Shown: positions 6,175-12,927 of the stretch, one piece after another
Layout: each line of letters begins with the position of its first letter
Numbering within the stretch: position 1 is the stretch's first letter
Origin: an uncultured Clostridium sp.
GTDB taxonomy: Bacteria; Bacillota; Clostridia; Lachnospirales; Lachnospiraceae
Direction of reading: 5' to 3'
Length of the DNA: 12,997 nt
Assembly (NCBI GenBank): GCA_900553925.1
Contig: USFH01000050.1
Location: forward strand, 1-12,997
Notes under the pieces: model-generated
What the model saw: the letters and a program-made list of their open reading frames with translations, nothing else
What the model was told of the DNA's origin: nothing
Database searches by the model: none
Made by a program: the position numbers and the translations under genes

Positions 6175-7137
6175 ATGGGTAGAAAAAGAACAAAACATGC
6201 GATGAAAAAGGTGACAAAGAGAGGAAATGCAGTAGAGGTACTGACTGCAAATCGGGAGTATAAGGATACGGTGTTCCGAATGTTATTTTCGGATAAGAAG
6301 GAATTGCTATCCTTATATAATGCACTGAACGGGACGAATTATGAATCGCCAGAAGATCTGGAGATTACAACTCTGAAAAATGCGATATACATGACGGCGA
6401 AAAATGACATTTCGTGTGTAATTGATATGCGGCTCAATCTGTATGAGCATCAGTCAACAGTAAATCCGAATATCCCGCTTAGGGATCTGGATTATGTGGC
6501 ACGGACATTTTCTCTGCTCTATAGAGATGATGATATTTATTCACCGCGGATTATTCGGTTACCGAATCCAAAGTTCATCGTGTTTTATAATGGATTGGAG
6601 AAACAGCCGGCAAGACGCGAATATCGACTTTCCGATGCATATGCAAATATAGAGGAACATCCTAGTTTGGAGTTGATCGTCGTTCAGTTGAATATCAATC
6701 CGGGATATAACGATGAACTTCTTATAAGTTGTCCTACGTTGTGGGGCTATATGAAATTTGTGGAGAAAATTCGAGAAAATCAAAGAACAATGCCCCTTAC
6801 AGAAGCAGTGACATGCGCGGTGAATGCATGCATTCAAGAGGGCATATTGGCAAATTTCTTGAAGAAACATAAAGCAGAGGTGATTGCTATGAGTTTATAT
6901 GAATATGATGAGAAAAAGCATGAACGAACTATGATGGACATTGGACGGGAACAGGGAGAAACACGTAAATTAATCAATCAGATTATAAAGAAAGTGCAAA
7001 AACAGAAGACTCTGGAACAGATTGCGGATGAGTTGGAGGAAGATACGGAAACGATTTTACCGCTGTATGATGCGGTTGTTCAATCGGCACCGGCTTATAA
7101 TATAGAAGCAATTATGGATGCGGTAGCAGGTGTGTAG
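6175..7137 (+). CDS. Rpn-like PD-(D/E)XK nuclease family protein (transposase-like)
   Basis: 320 residues. The N-terminal half matches the Rpn / 'PD-(D/E)XK nuclease family transposase' pattern seen in many copies in Lachnospiraceae: NREYKDTVFRMLFSDKKELL, then an acidic cluster with Asp78 and Asp84 (NDISCVID) and the E-x-Q variant of the active site at Glu91-His92-Gln93 (LYEHQST), followed by RDLDYVAR. The C-terminal part is helical, with the family's typical GREQGETRKL and a QTLEQIADELEED-like helix-turn region (about 258-300). Known Rpn proteins are DNA endonucleases that promote RecA-independent recombination; whether this one is active is not shown, and Gln replaces the usual Lys. AGGAGG (6163-6168) lies 6 bases before ATG 6175 but is buried in a hairpin. 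The gene is complete. No inverted repeats were recognised around it. Confidence 0.88.
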   Translation: MGRKRTKHAMKKVTKRGNAVEVLTANREYKDTVFRMLFSDKKELLSLYNALNGTNYESPEDLEITTLKNAIYMTAKNDISCVIDMRLNLYEHQSTVNPNIPLRDLDYVARTFSLLYRDDDIYSPRIIRLPNPKFIVFYNGLEKQPARREYRLSDAYANIEEHPSLELIVVQLNINPGYNDELLISCPTLWGYMKFVEKIRENQRTMPLTEAVTCAVNACIQEGILANFLKKHKAEVIAMSLYEYDEKKHERTMMDIGREQGETRKLINQIIKKVQKQKTLEQIADELEEDTETILPLYDAVVQSAPAYNIEAIMDAVAGV

Positions 7138-7223
7138 ATTTAACAGAAAACAATTGAGTTATTCCAACCAAAGTGTTACACTCATAGGGAAGTATTGCGG
7201 CAAAGAAAAAATGAGGTGTGGAT

Positions 7224-7535
7224 ATGGAACAGACAGGTGGAAAGTGGATGTCTCTGATCGGGGTATACATGATCGTAAAGGGAATTGTCAATCTGATATT
7301 GGGTTTTTCGGTTGGAAATATTGTGACGCTGCTGATCAGTGGTGCACTTGCATTCCTGATTATCAAGGGCGTGCCATATATGAATTATGTGACCGGCGCG
7401 TATCTGGCGTTGATGAGCGTGATACATATCATCCCGAATATTCAGGGACATCATTGGTTTTATCTGGCAGAGGGGATTATTGATCTGATCGCAGCAGTTG
7501 TGCTATTCACAAGCGGAAGAACCAGAGAATCATAA
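7224..7535 (+). CDS. Small polytopic membrane protein of unknown function
   Basis: 103 residues from ATG 7224. About four hydrophobic helices fill it: roughly 8-26 (LIGVYMIVKGIVNLILG), 31-47 (VTLLISGALAFLIIKG), 52-70 (YVTGAYLALMSVIHII) and 78-97 (YLAEGIIDLIAAVVLF), with a short polar C-terminus. No catalytic motif is visible and I do not recognise the family beyond 'small integral membrane protein'. An in-frame GTG at 7218 would give two more residues, but the best ribosome site, AGGTG (7214-7218), overlaps that GTG and sits 5 bases before ATG 7224, so the ATG is preferred. It lies 86 bp after the Rpn-like gene and is followed directly by a terminator, so it may be a small transcription unit or the end of the upstream one. 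Confidence 0.72.
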   Translation: MEQTGGKWMSLIGVYMIVKGIVNLILGFSVGNIVTLLISGALAFLIIKGVPYMNYVTGAYLALMSVIHIIPNIQGHHWFYLAEGIIDLIAAVVLFTSGRTRES

Positions 7536-7590
7536 AACGAAAATAAAAACATGGAGGGAGCGAAAGTCCAGCCATGTTTTTCGTTTCTTT
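7535..7590 (+). terminator. Intrinsic terminator after the small membrane protein gene
   Basis: AAAAACATGG (7545-7554) pairs perfectly with CCATGTTTTT (7572-7581) around a 17-base loop. AAACGA (7535-7540) can extend it with TCGTTT (7581-7586). The T-rich 3' arm and trailing TTTCTTT fit a rho-independent terminator. The A-rich 5' arm could also let it work from the other side. Confidence 0.85.
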
Positions 7591-7679
7591 GAAACCTGTT
7601 AGAGATATACAGCTTCCATGTATGCGAGTATTGAATCGTTTTCAGAACAATAGTATGGAGTAGGAAAGCGACTTTTCTA

Positions 7680-7685
7680 TATAAT
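7680..7685 (+). promoter_or_regulatory. Probable -10 box for the nucleotidase-MATE unit
   Basis: A perfect TATAAT (7680-7685) lies 38 bases before the preferred start at 7723; no good -35 was found. Because this box covers the ATG at 7684, that ATG would lie upstream of the transcript start and cannot be used. Confidence 0.5.
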
Positions 7686-7722
7686 GAAAATGGATAATTT
7701 ATATAAAAACGGAGTGAATAAA

Positions 7723-8310
7723 ATGAACGAACGATTAGACAAACAGATGGATTTCATCCGGGAGATCGACAAGGAGAAATTCATTACCCGGATGACGAAA
7801 TTAACGGATGGAAAAAGGCGCGAAAATGATGCAGAACATGCATGGCATATGGCAATCATGACAATCCTGCTTTCGGAATATGCAAATGAGAAAATCGACG
7901 TGCTACGGACAGTTACAATGCTTTTGATCCATGATCTGGTAGAGATTGACGCAGGAGATACGTATGCCTATGACGAGGAAGGCAAGAAGACACAGGAAGC
8001 ACGGGAGAAGAAAGCGGCAGACCGCATCTACAACCTGCTTCCGGAGGATCAGGCAAAGAAGCTGTATGATATCTGGCTGGAGTTCGAGGCAAAGGAGACG
8101 CCGGAGGCGAAGTTCGCACGTACGATGGACAACCTGCAGCCGATGATGCTCACCGCAAGTACGGGTGGTTTCGACTGGAAAGACCGGGGCGTGCGTGCAG
8201 AGCAGGTAATGAAACGAAACGAGATTACACCGCAAGGCTCGAAGAAGTTGTGGGACTATGCGTACGAGAATTTTATAAGACCTAATATTGAGAGTGGAAA
8301 TCTACAGTAA
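7723..8310 (+). CDS. HD-domain 5'-deoxynucleotidase, YfbR-like
   Basis: 195 residues from ATG 7723, chosen because GGAGTG (7711-7716) sits 6 bases upstream while an in-frame ATG at 7684 overlaps a likely -10 box. The metal-binding set of the HD phosphohydrolases is complete: His39 (NDAEHAWHMA), His70-Asp71 (LLIHDLVEIDAGD) and Asp136 (TMDNLQP), at nearly the same spacing as E. coli YfbR (33, 68-69, 137). Family members remove the 5'-phosphate from dNMPs, in the cytoplasm, for pool balance or clean-up. Exact substrate not shown by sequence. The MATE pump gene begins 15 bp after its stop, with its ribosome site directly behind the stop codon, so the two are very likely co-translated. The C-terminal half (about 80-195) is rich in charged residues, as usual for the family. 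Confidence 0.9.
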   Translation: MNERLDKQMDFIREIDKEKFITRMTKLTDGKRRENDAEHAWHMAIMTILLSEYANEKIDVLRTVTMLLIHDLVEIDAGDTYAYDEEGKKTQEAREKKAADRIYNLLPEDQAKKLYDIWLEFEAKETPEAKFARTMDNLQPMMLTASTGGFDWKDRGVRAEQVMKRNEITPQGSKKLWDYAYENFIRPNIESGNLQ

Positions 8311-8325
8311 TGGAGGCGAAACATC

Positions 8326-9720
8326 GTGTCCGGAGAGACAACAAAAAATAAGAAAAAATATGAGATTGATATGTGTAACGGTGCCATCTTGCCGAAGCTG
8401 CTGGCGTTTACATTGCCGTTGATGTGTTCGAGTGTGTTGCAGCTTTTATTTAACGCGGCGGATATCATCGTCGTCGGAAGCTTTGCCGGAGACACCGCAC
8501 TTGCGGCGGTTGGAAGCAACACCGCACTCATCAATCTGTTGACGAACTTTTTCCTTGGACTGTCCATTGGTGCAAATGTACTGGTGGCGCGGTTCTATGG
8601 TGCAAAGGCGGAGGAAGATGTGCGAGATACCGTACATACAGCGATGCTGCTTAGTGTCTTCAGCGGCATTATTCTGACGGTGGTCGGATGCCTCGGAGCC
8701 AGACAGATCTTGATCTGGATGCAGACTCCGGAAGACGTGCTGCCACTTGCGACGATCTATCTGCGGATCTATTTTATTGGAATGACATCCATGATGATCT
8801 ACAACTTCGGCAGCGCCATCCTGCGGGCGGTCGGAGATACGAAACGGCCACTCTATTATCTGTCGGCAGCAGGCGTGATCAATATCGGACTGAACCTGCT
8901 TTTTGTGATTGTGTTTCGGATGAGCGTCGCGGGCGTGGCACTGGCGACGGTTATCTCCGAGACAATCTCTGCCGGACTTGTACTCCGTTGCATGATGCGT
9001 GAGAAAGGATGCATCCGGCTGACATTATCGAATTTGAAGATTCATCCGGGGAGATTCGCGGAGATATTGCGGATTGGTTTTCCTGCAAGTTTGCAGGGGG
9101 TGATTTTCGCCATATCAAATGTCATCATCCAGTCGTCGGTGAATTCCTTTGGATCTACGGTTGTTGCCGGGAATTCTGCGGCAAGTAATATTGAAGGCTT
9201 CGTGTATGTGTCCATGAATTCCTTTTATCAGGGTACGATCAGCTTCACAAGCCAGAATGTCGGCGCGGGTAAATATGGGCGTGTAAATAAGATTTTATTT
9301 ACCGCACAGGCATGTGTCATTGTGACCGGACTGGTGCTTGGTAATCTGGCGGTGCTTTTCGGGCATGACCTGCTCGGATTTTATACGAAGAGCGCGGTTG
9401 TGAAAGCGGCAGGGATGAATCGTTTGAAGATTATATGTACAGTTTATGCGCTGTGTGGTATTATGGATGTCATGGTCGGATCCCTGCGGGGGCTTGGCTA
9501 TTCTGTGATGCCGACGATTGTATCGCTTGTTGGTGCCTGTGGACTTCGGCTGCTGTGGATATTTACGTTTTTCCGCATGTACGAGCGGTTTCATACACCG
9601 CAGTCGCTGTATCTGACGTATCCGGTAAGCTGGTTGATCACGATATGTGCGCATGTAATCTGCTTTGTAATCGTGCGGCGGAAAATCAGCAGAAGGCTTG
9701 CAGCACAGAGTTCTGTATAA
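8326..9720 (+). CDS. MATE-family multidrug efflux protein (GTG start)
   Basis: 464 residues, the normal MATE length, with about twelve helices and the internal two-fold repeat of the family. The first half opens with ILPKLLAFTLPLMCSSVLQLLFNAADIIVVG and includes GAKAEEDV and the ILRAVGDTKRP loop; the second half opens with LRIGFPASLQGVIF and has the SFTSQNVGAGKYGRV loop, both hallmark MATE positions. It is an integral membrane antiporter, driven by Na+ or H+, for drugs or metabolites; the substrate is unknown. The start is GTG 8326, with GGAGG (8312-8316) 9 bases upstream. This ribosome site begins 2 bases after the TAA of the nucleotidase gene (8308-8310), pointing to translational coupling. 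The last residues form a basic tail (RRKISRRLAAQ). There is no obvious terminator downstream. Confidence 0.95.
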   Translation: MSGETTKNKKKYEIDMCNGAILPKLLAFTLPLMCSSVLQLLFNAADIIVVGSFAGDTALAAVGSNTALINLLTNFFLGLSIGANVLVARFYGAKAEEDVRDTVHTAMLLSVFSGIILTVVGCLGARQILIWMQTPEDVLPLATIYLRIYFIGMTSMMIYNFGSAILRAVGDTKRPLYYLSAAGVINIGLNLLFVIVFRMSVAGVALATVISETISAGLVLRCMMREKGCIRLTLSNLKIHPGRFAEILRIGFPASLQGVIFAISNVIIQSSVNSFGSTVVAGNSAASNIEGFVYVSMNSFYQGTISFTSQNVGAGKYGRVNKILFTAQACVIVTGLVLGNLAVLFGHDLLGFYTKSAVVKAAGMNRLKIICTVYALCGIMDVMVGSLRGLGYSVMPTIVSLVGACGLRLLWIFTFFRMYERFHTPQSLYLTYPVSWLITICAHVICFVIVRRKISRRLAAQSSV

Positions 9721-9844
9721 TAAAATGCGGATATATTCTGTATGCATGAGGAATCCGGTGAAACAAGCAATATCAATGGCTGGAGTGTATGTGGAAACTG
9801 TTTTGGGAATAATAAGATTTGAATTTCTATAAAGGAGACTTACG

Positions 9845-10486
9845 ATGAAACAGGGTATTATATTTGACATGGATGGCACATTGTGGGATTCTGCGGATGG
9901 AGTCGCAAAATCATGGACGCAGGTGATTCAAAACGAGTATAAGAAGGATATGATATTGACAGAACAGGATATCAAGCGGGTGATGGGAAAAACGATGGAT
10001 GTGATAGGCGATATTTTTTTCCCGGAGCTTTCTTCGGAGGAACAGAAGTCTCTGGTTGGAAAATGCGGTGACTGGGAGAATGAGTATCTCCGCAGAAACG
10101 GTGGGAAGCTTTATCCGGACCTGGAGAATACGCTGAAGAAACTCAAAGAGAACTATCATTTATATATCGTCAGTAACTGTCAGAGTGGATACATCGAGGC
10201 ATTTCTGGACTATTATAGCTTCGAACGGTATTTTGAAGACATCGAATGTTATGGTAATAACGAGAAGGGCAAGGGAGAGAATATCCGTCTGGTAATGGAG
10301 AGAAATGAACTTGATCATGCGATCTATGTCGGAGACATCCAGGGCGATTATGATGCGACGATGCAGGCTGGTGCAACATTTATTCATGCGAAATATGGGT
10401 TTGGAACAATCAATACGAAGGTTGCGGAGATCGAGAAGTTCAGTGAACTTCCGGAAGTGGCAGCAGAGGTATTTGCGGCAATGTAG
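9845..10486 (+). CDS. HAD-superfamily phosphatase, phosphoglycolate-phosphatase-like
   Basis: 213 residues with all four HAD motifs: motif I Asp8 and Asp10 (IIFDMDGTLWDS), motif II Ser110 (LYIVSNC), motif III a Lys near residue 143 (NEKGKGENI) and motif IV Asp164 and Asp168 (YVGDIQGD). A helical cap domain (about 15-85) places it in subfamily I with Gph/PgmB-like phosphatases. It should be a soluble, Mg-dependent phosphatase acting on a small phosphorylated metabolite; the true substrate cannot be read from sequence. The start is ATG 9845, with AAAGGAG (9831-9837) 7 bases upstream. The 124 bp before it (9721-9844) hold no recognisable gene, and no clear promoter was found. The TraX-family gene follows 91 bp later on the same strand. 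Confidence 0.93.
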   Translation: MKQGIIFDMDGTLWDSADGVAKSWTQVIQNEYKKDMILTEQDIKRVMGKTMDVIGDIFFPELSSEEQKSLVGKCGDWENEYLRRNGGKLYPDLENTLKKLKENYHLYIVSNCQSGYIEAFLDYYSFERYFEDIECYGNNEKGKGENIRLVMERNELDHAIYVGDIQGDYDATMQAGATFIHAKYGFGTINTKVAEIEKFSELPEVAAEVFAAM

Positions 10487-10577
10487 AACTATGCCGGAAT
10501 ATGGACGACCGGGAAATATCCTTGCAGTGGAGAGCTGGATATGACAGACTAATATATACGGAACAAACAATGGGGCT

Positions 10578-11447
10578 ATGGGAAGAAAAGAAGCGATACA
10601 AAAGGAAGAAATTCTGAAAGAAACAATACAAAAAGAAACAATACAAAATGAGACTGGGTCGCCCGCGGAGGTATCTGGTGTATCACTGCATGGGATATCC
10701 GGAAGCACGCTCAAGATTATTGCGATGATCACGATGCTGATCGATCATATTGGAGCAACGGTTGTGCTTCAGGCACTTCAGAACAATCCGGATAATTTTG
10801 ATGCGACCGGACAGGCACGCATGACGGGGATTGTGATTTTGTATTATATTCTCCGGGGAATTGGAAGACTGTCCTTCCCGATATTTATTTTCCTGCTATT
10901 GGAGGGCTTTGGGTATACACATAACCGGTTCGCATATGCTGGCCGGCTGCTACTCTTTGCAGTTATTTCGGAGATTCCTTTTGATCTGGCATTTAATATT
11001 TCCCCGGGATGGATACGACGGGGGCATTTCCTGGAGTTTTCCAGTCAGAATGTGTTTTTTACACTCGCAATCGGACTGCTCGTGCTGACTGTCGTCGAGG
11101 GAATCCGGGCACTTGGACTAGATGAGATTTTGCAAATGATTCTGAAACTCGGAGTCGTGGCACTCGGAGCGGGACTTGCATATGCATTGCAGACCGATTA
11201 CGGCGCGGTGGGGGTAATTGCAATCTGCGCGTCATATTGCTTTCGCAAACAAAAAAAGGAACTGCGTATGGCAGCTCCCTGTGTTGTACTTACGTTGTTA
11301 GACACGTCTGAAGTATATGCGTTTATCGATGCAGCAATTGTTCACTTCTACGATGGCAGACGGGGATTGAAACTAAAATGGATATTTTATATGTTTTATC
11401 CGCTCCATCTTTTGATCCTTGCGGGAATCTGTGTCCTGCTTTTCTGA
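10578..11447 (+). CDS. TraX-family membrane protein
   Basis: 289 residues. After a charged N-terminus the family core begins with GISGSTLKIIAMITMLIDHIGA (about 36-57), then YYILRGIGRLSFPIFIFLLLEGF, RLLLFAVISEIPFDLAFN and a closing LKWIFYMFYPLHLLIL, all standard TraX (PF05857) wording. About seven to eight membrane helices are expected. TraX of the F plasmid acetylates pilin; the many chromosomal homologues in Clostridia have no established role and may be acyltransferase-like. Residues 7-26 are a four-fold five-residue repeat. The start at ATG 10578 has only a weak site (GGGG 10572-10575), so it is uncertain; no other good start lies before the repeat. Its likely terminator (11503-11533) lies within the convergent gene, and its own codons hold the terminator of that gene. 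Confidence 0.9.
   Translation: MGRKEAIQKEEILKETIQKETIQNETGSPAEVSGVSLHGISGSTLKIIAMITMLIDHIGATVVLQALQNNPDNFDATGQARMTGIVILYYILRGIGRLSFPIFIFLLLEGFGYTHNRFAYAGRLLLFAVISEIPFDLAFNISPGWIRRGHFLEFSSQNVFFTLAIGLLVLTVVEGIRALGLDEILQMILKLGVVALGAGLAYALQTDYGAVGVIAICASYCFRKQKKELRMAAPCVVLTLLDTSEVYAFIDAAIVHFYDGRRGLKLKWIFYMFYPLHLLILAGICVLLF
10596..10655 (+). repeat. Four-unit 15-bp tandem repeat within the TraX-family gene
   Basis: Four 15-base units code IQKEE (10596-10610), ILKET (10611-10625), IQKET (10626-10640) and IQNET (10641-10655). Units three and four are nearly identical at base level. The array stays in frame. Confidence 0.85.
11247..11278 (-). terminator. Intrinsic terminator of the FliD-like gene, inside the TraX coding sequence
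   Basis: Read on -, GGAGCTGC (11278-11271) pairs with GCAGTTCC (11265-11258), eight pairs with one G-T wobble and a 5-base loop, followed by seven T (11257-11251) and then GTTT. It lies about 190 bp beyond the FliD-like stop. No other terminator was seen nearer. Confidence 0.8.
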
Positions 11448-11468
11448 CATTGCAAGAAATGAAGGAAC

Positions 11469-12725
11469 CTAAGCATAATTATTATACATAAGACCACTAT
11501 AGACAGACTGCGTATAGGTTGCAGTCTGTTTTTCGTTTATGTTCGGATATGTGACGATCAGTCGATCGACGTAGGCGAGCGGGTCTAAGGTCAGACGGCT
11601 GATTGATTTCTCGATGTCCTGATGCAGACCGGAATCCTGCCCGAAGAGTGTATGGAGCATATCATACGAGATTCCATCCGCGCGGGAAACGTCGAACGTC
11701 AGGCGGTGATCTTCCCCGACGGTAATTCCGATTGTGGCAAGCTGGTCTTCATGCCGGCTTACAATACCGGAGATGTCATGCCAGAGATTTCGGCTTCCGA
11801 TGGAAGTCGGTTCGCTTTCTTCAGAGAGTGTGACAAGCTGGTTGTATGCGTCTGTGAAGCTTGTCATCTGACTTGCGAGCAGGCTTTTATCCGGCGAGAA
11901 ATATACTTGTACCGGTTTATCGGTCGTCTTATAAAAATCAAACTCTGCCACCTGATTAATAGAGATGTGGTTCGAAGCGGACGTGCGAATCTGGTCGTTG
12001 ATATAAAAACGTGCGTTCTCAGGATAAGTATGAACCTGATCAAGACCGAAGGCTTCGATTAGATCTCCGTCCGGCTCCTCCGAAAATGTAAAGAACAAGG
12101 AAGAAGCAGATGGCGTGCCGGTCTCGGCGGATGTAAACATCAGCGCACTAGAACCGCCTTCCTGAATGACAGATGCCCGTATGTCGATATGCCGGCGATT
12201 GATCAGATCTGCCAGCTTCTGCTGTGCGGATAAGTTGGTATCGGAATCTTCTATCGTAAGCGTAAACGGAAGATTCCCCCGCTCTGTCTGAATTGAAAAT
12301 CTGCGTGTGCCGGATACAAGCGTAGAAGCATCTGAGTCGAGATAATTGCCGATGTTTACCTGCCCGCTTGCGAGCTGATCGATCTGCAGTGTCATCTCAT
12401 CCGGAAGCTCGCCGGCTGCATGGGCGCGGAAAGACCCGGATATGGCATCGGGATTGTCTGTGGAAATCTGCTTTTTCGTATAGAGCCCGCTTTCCGGATT
12501 GGAAAGCTGATCAGAGATATCCCGCAAGGTGAGTGCCTGTTCCTTGATATCAATCATGTGTGCCTGCCTGGATTCTGAAAGTGAAACCAGATAGAGCGGC
12601 GATGACTGGTTGTATCGGGAAATGCTGTTATATACTTCTTTTAATTCAGAGGCTTTGTGCGTTCTCGTACGTCGCTTTGGTACAAGTTCATGACTAAAAT
12701 GATTGTAAACATTTGCAATATTCAT
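11469..12725 (-). CDS. FliD-like flagellar cap / hook-associated protein 2-type protein, short
   Basis: 418 residues. An amphipathic N-terminal region (1-80) precedes a segment with FliD_N wording: MTLQIDQLASGQVNIGNYL (111-129), then the strand RRFSIQTERGN, a helix with SAQQKLADLINRR and the strand DIRASVIQEGGSSALMFTSAETG (181-203). FliD typically reads 'LIN....gv.AsvI..g....L.lts..tG'. The rest (about 205-418) fits a FliD C-terminal domain only loosely, and the N-terminus is unlike the classic coiled coil. FliD caps the growing filament outside the cell. This protein could be a diverged cap, a minor filament-associated protein or a paralogue; no other flagellar gene is in view. The start is ATG at 12725-12723, with AAGGAGG 7 bases upstream on -. 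Its last codons double as a hairpin on the + strand. Confidence 0.72.
   Translation of the reverse strand: MNIANVYNHFSHELVPKRRTRTHKASELKEVYNSISRYNQSSPLYLVSLSESRQAHMIDIKEQALTLRDISDQLSNPESGLYTKKQISTDNPDAISGSFRAHAAGELPDEMTLQIDQLASGQVNIGNYLDSDASTLVSGTRRFSIQTERGNLPFTLTIEDSDTNLSAQQKLADLINRRHIDIRASVIQEGGSSALMFTSAETGTPSASSLFFTFSEEPDGDLIEAFGLDQVHTYPENARFYINDQIRTSASNHISINQVAEFDFYKTTDKPVQVYFSPDKSLLASQMTSFTDAYNQLVTLSEESEPTSIGSRNLWHDISGIVSRHEDQLATIGITVGEDHRLTFDVSRADGISYDMLHTLFGQDSGLHQDIEKSISRLTLDPLAYVDRLIVTYPNINEKQTATYTQSVYSGLMYNNYA
11503..11533 (+). terminator. Intrinsic terminator of the TraX gene, inside the FliD-like coding sequence
   Basis: ACAGACTGC (11503-11511) pairs perfectly with GCAGTCTGT (11521-11529) around a 9-base loop, and runs into TTTTTCGTTT. 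It starts 55 bp after the TraX stop. On - the same bases encode QTATYTQS near the FliD-like C-terminus, and there is no T-tract on that side. Confidence 0.85.
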
Positions 12726-12767
12726 AAAAAGCCTCCTTCCCGTGGAAATGCGTATCTAGATATATTA

Positions 12768-12796
12768 AATATAGTATAAAACTCGCAAAAATTCAA
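12768..12796 (-). promoter_or_regulatory. Probable sigma-A promoter of the FliD-like gene
   Basis: Read on -, TTGAAT (12796-12791), exactly 17 bases, then TATATT (12773-12768), about 43 bases before the start codon. A sigma-28 (flagellar) promoter pattern was looked for on this strand and not found. Confidence 0.6.
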
Positions 12797-12804
12797 CTTT
12801 TTCC

Positions 12805-12833
12805 TTGACTTTAGCGGTGTGTTTTGTTATTCT
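12805..12833 (+). promoter_or_regulatory. Probable sigma-A promoter of rpmG
   Basis: TTGACT (12805-12810), 17 bases, TATTCT (12828-12833). It gives a leader of roughly 85-90 nt before the GTG at 12928. It is back-to-back with the FliD-like promoter, the two -35 boxes being 8 bases apart. Confidence 0.6.
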
Positions 12834-12927
12834 ATAGCTTGCGATGGAAGAGGTCCTTTTTTTTTGTGCGAAAAAATCAGGATTGAATTTGTCATCTGTG
12901 AAAAAATAAATATGGAGGTGGATAGTT

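Noticed and set aside
9295..9879. 194-codon open frame on the - strand
   Set aside because: It lies antisense to the end of the MATE gene and the start of the HAD gene, both of which have full family motifs. Its composition (rich in His, Arg, Cys, Pro) is that of a shadow frame.
10160..10732. 190-codon open frame on the - strand
   Set aside because: Antisense to the HAD gene and the TraX repeat. The repeated VSFCIVSF wording is just the reverse of the tandem repeat; no ribosome site or family match.
11622..12062. 146-codon open frame on the + strand
   Set aside because: Antisense to the FliD-like gene, which has a strong ribosome site and recognisable domain. Rich in Cys and Arg as expected for a shadow.
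12841..12865. T-run after GGTCC in the rpmG leader as a terminator or attenuator
   Set aside because: Only a three-base GGA/TCC stem precedes the nine T, too weak for an intrinsic terminator.
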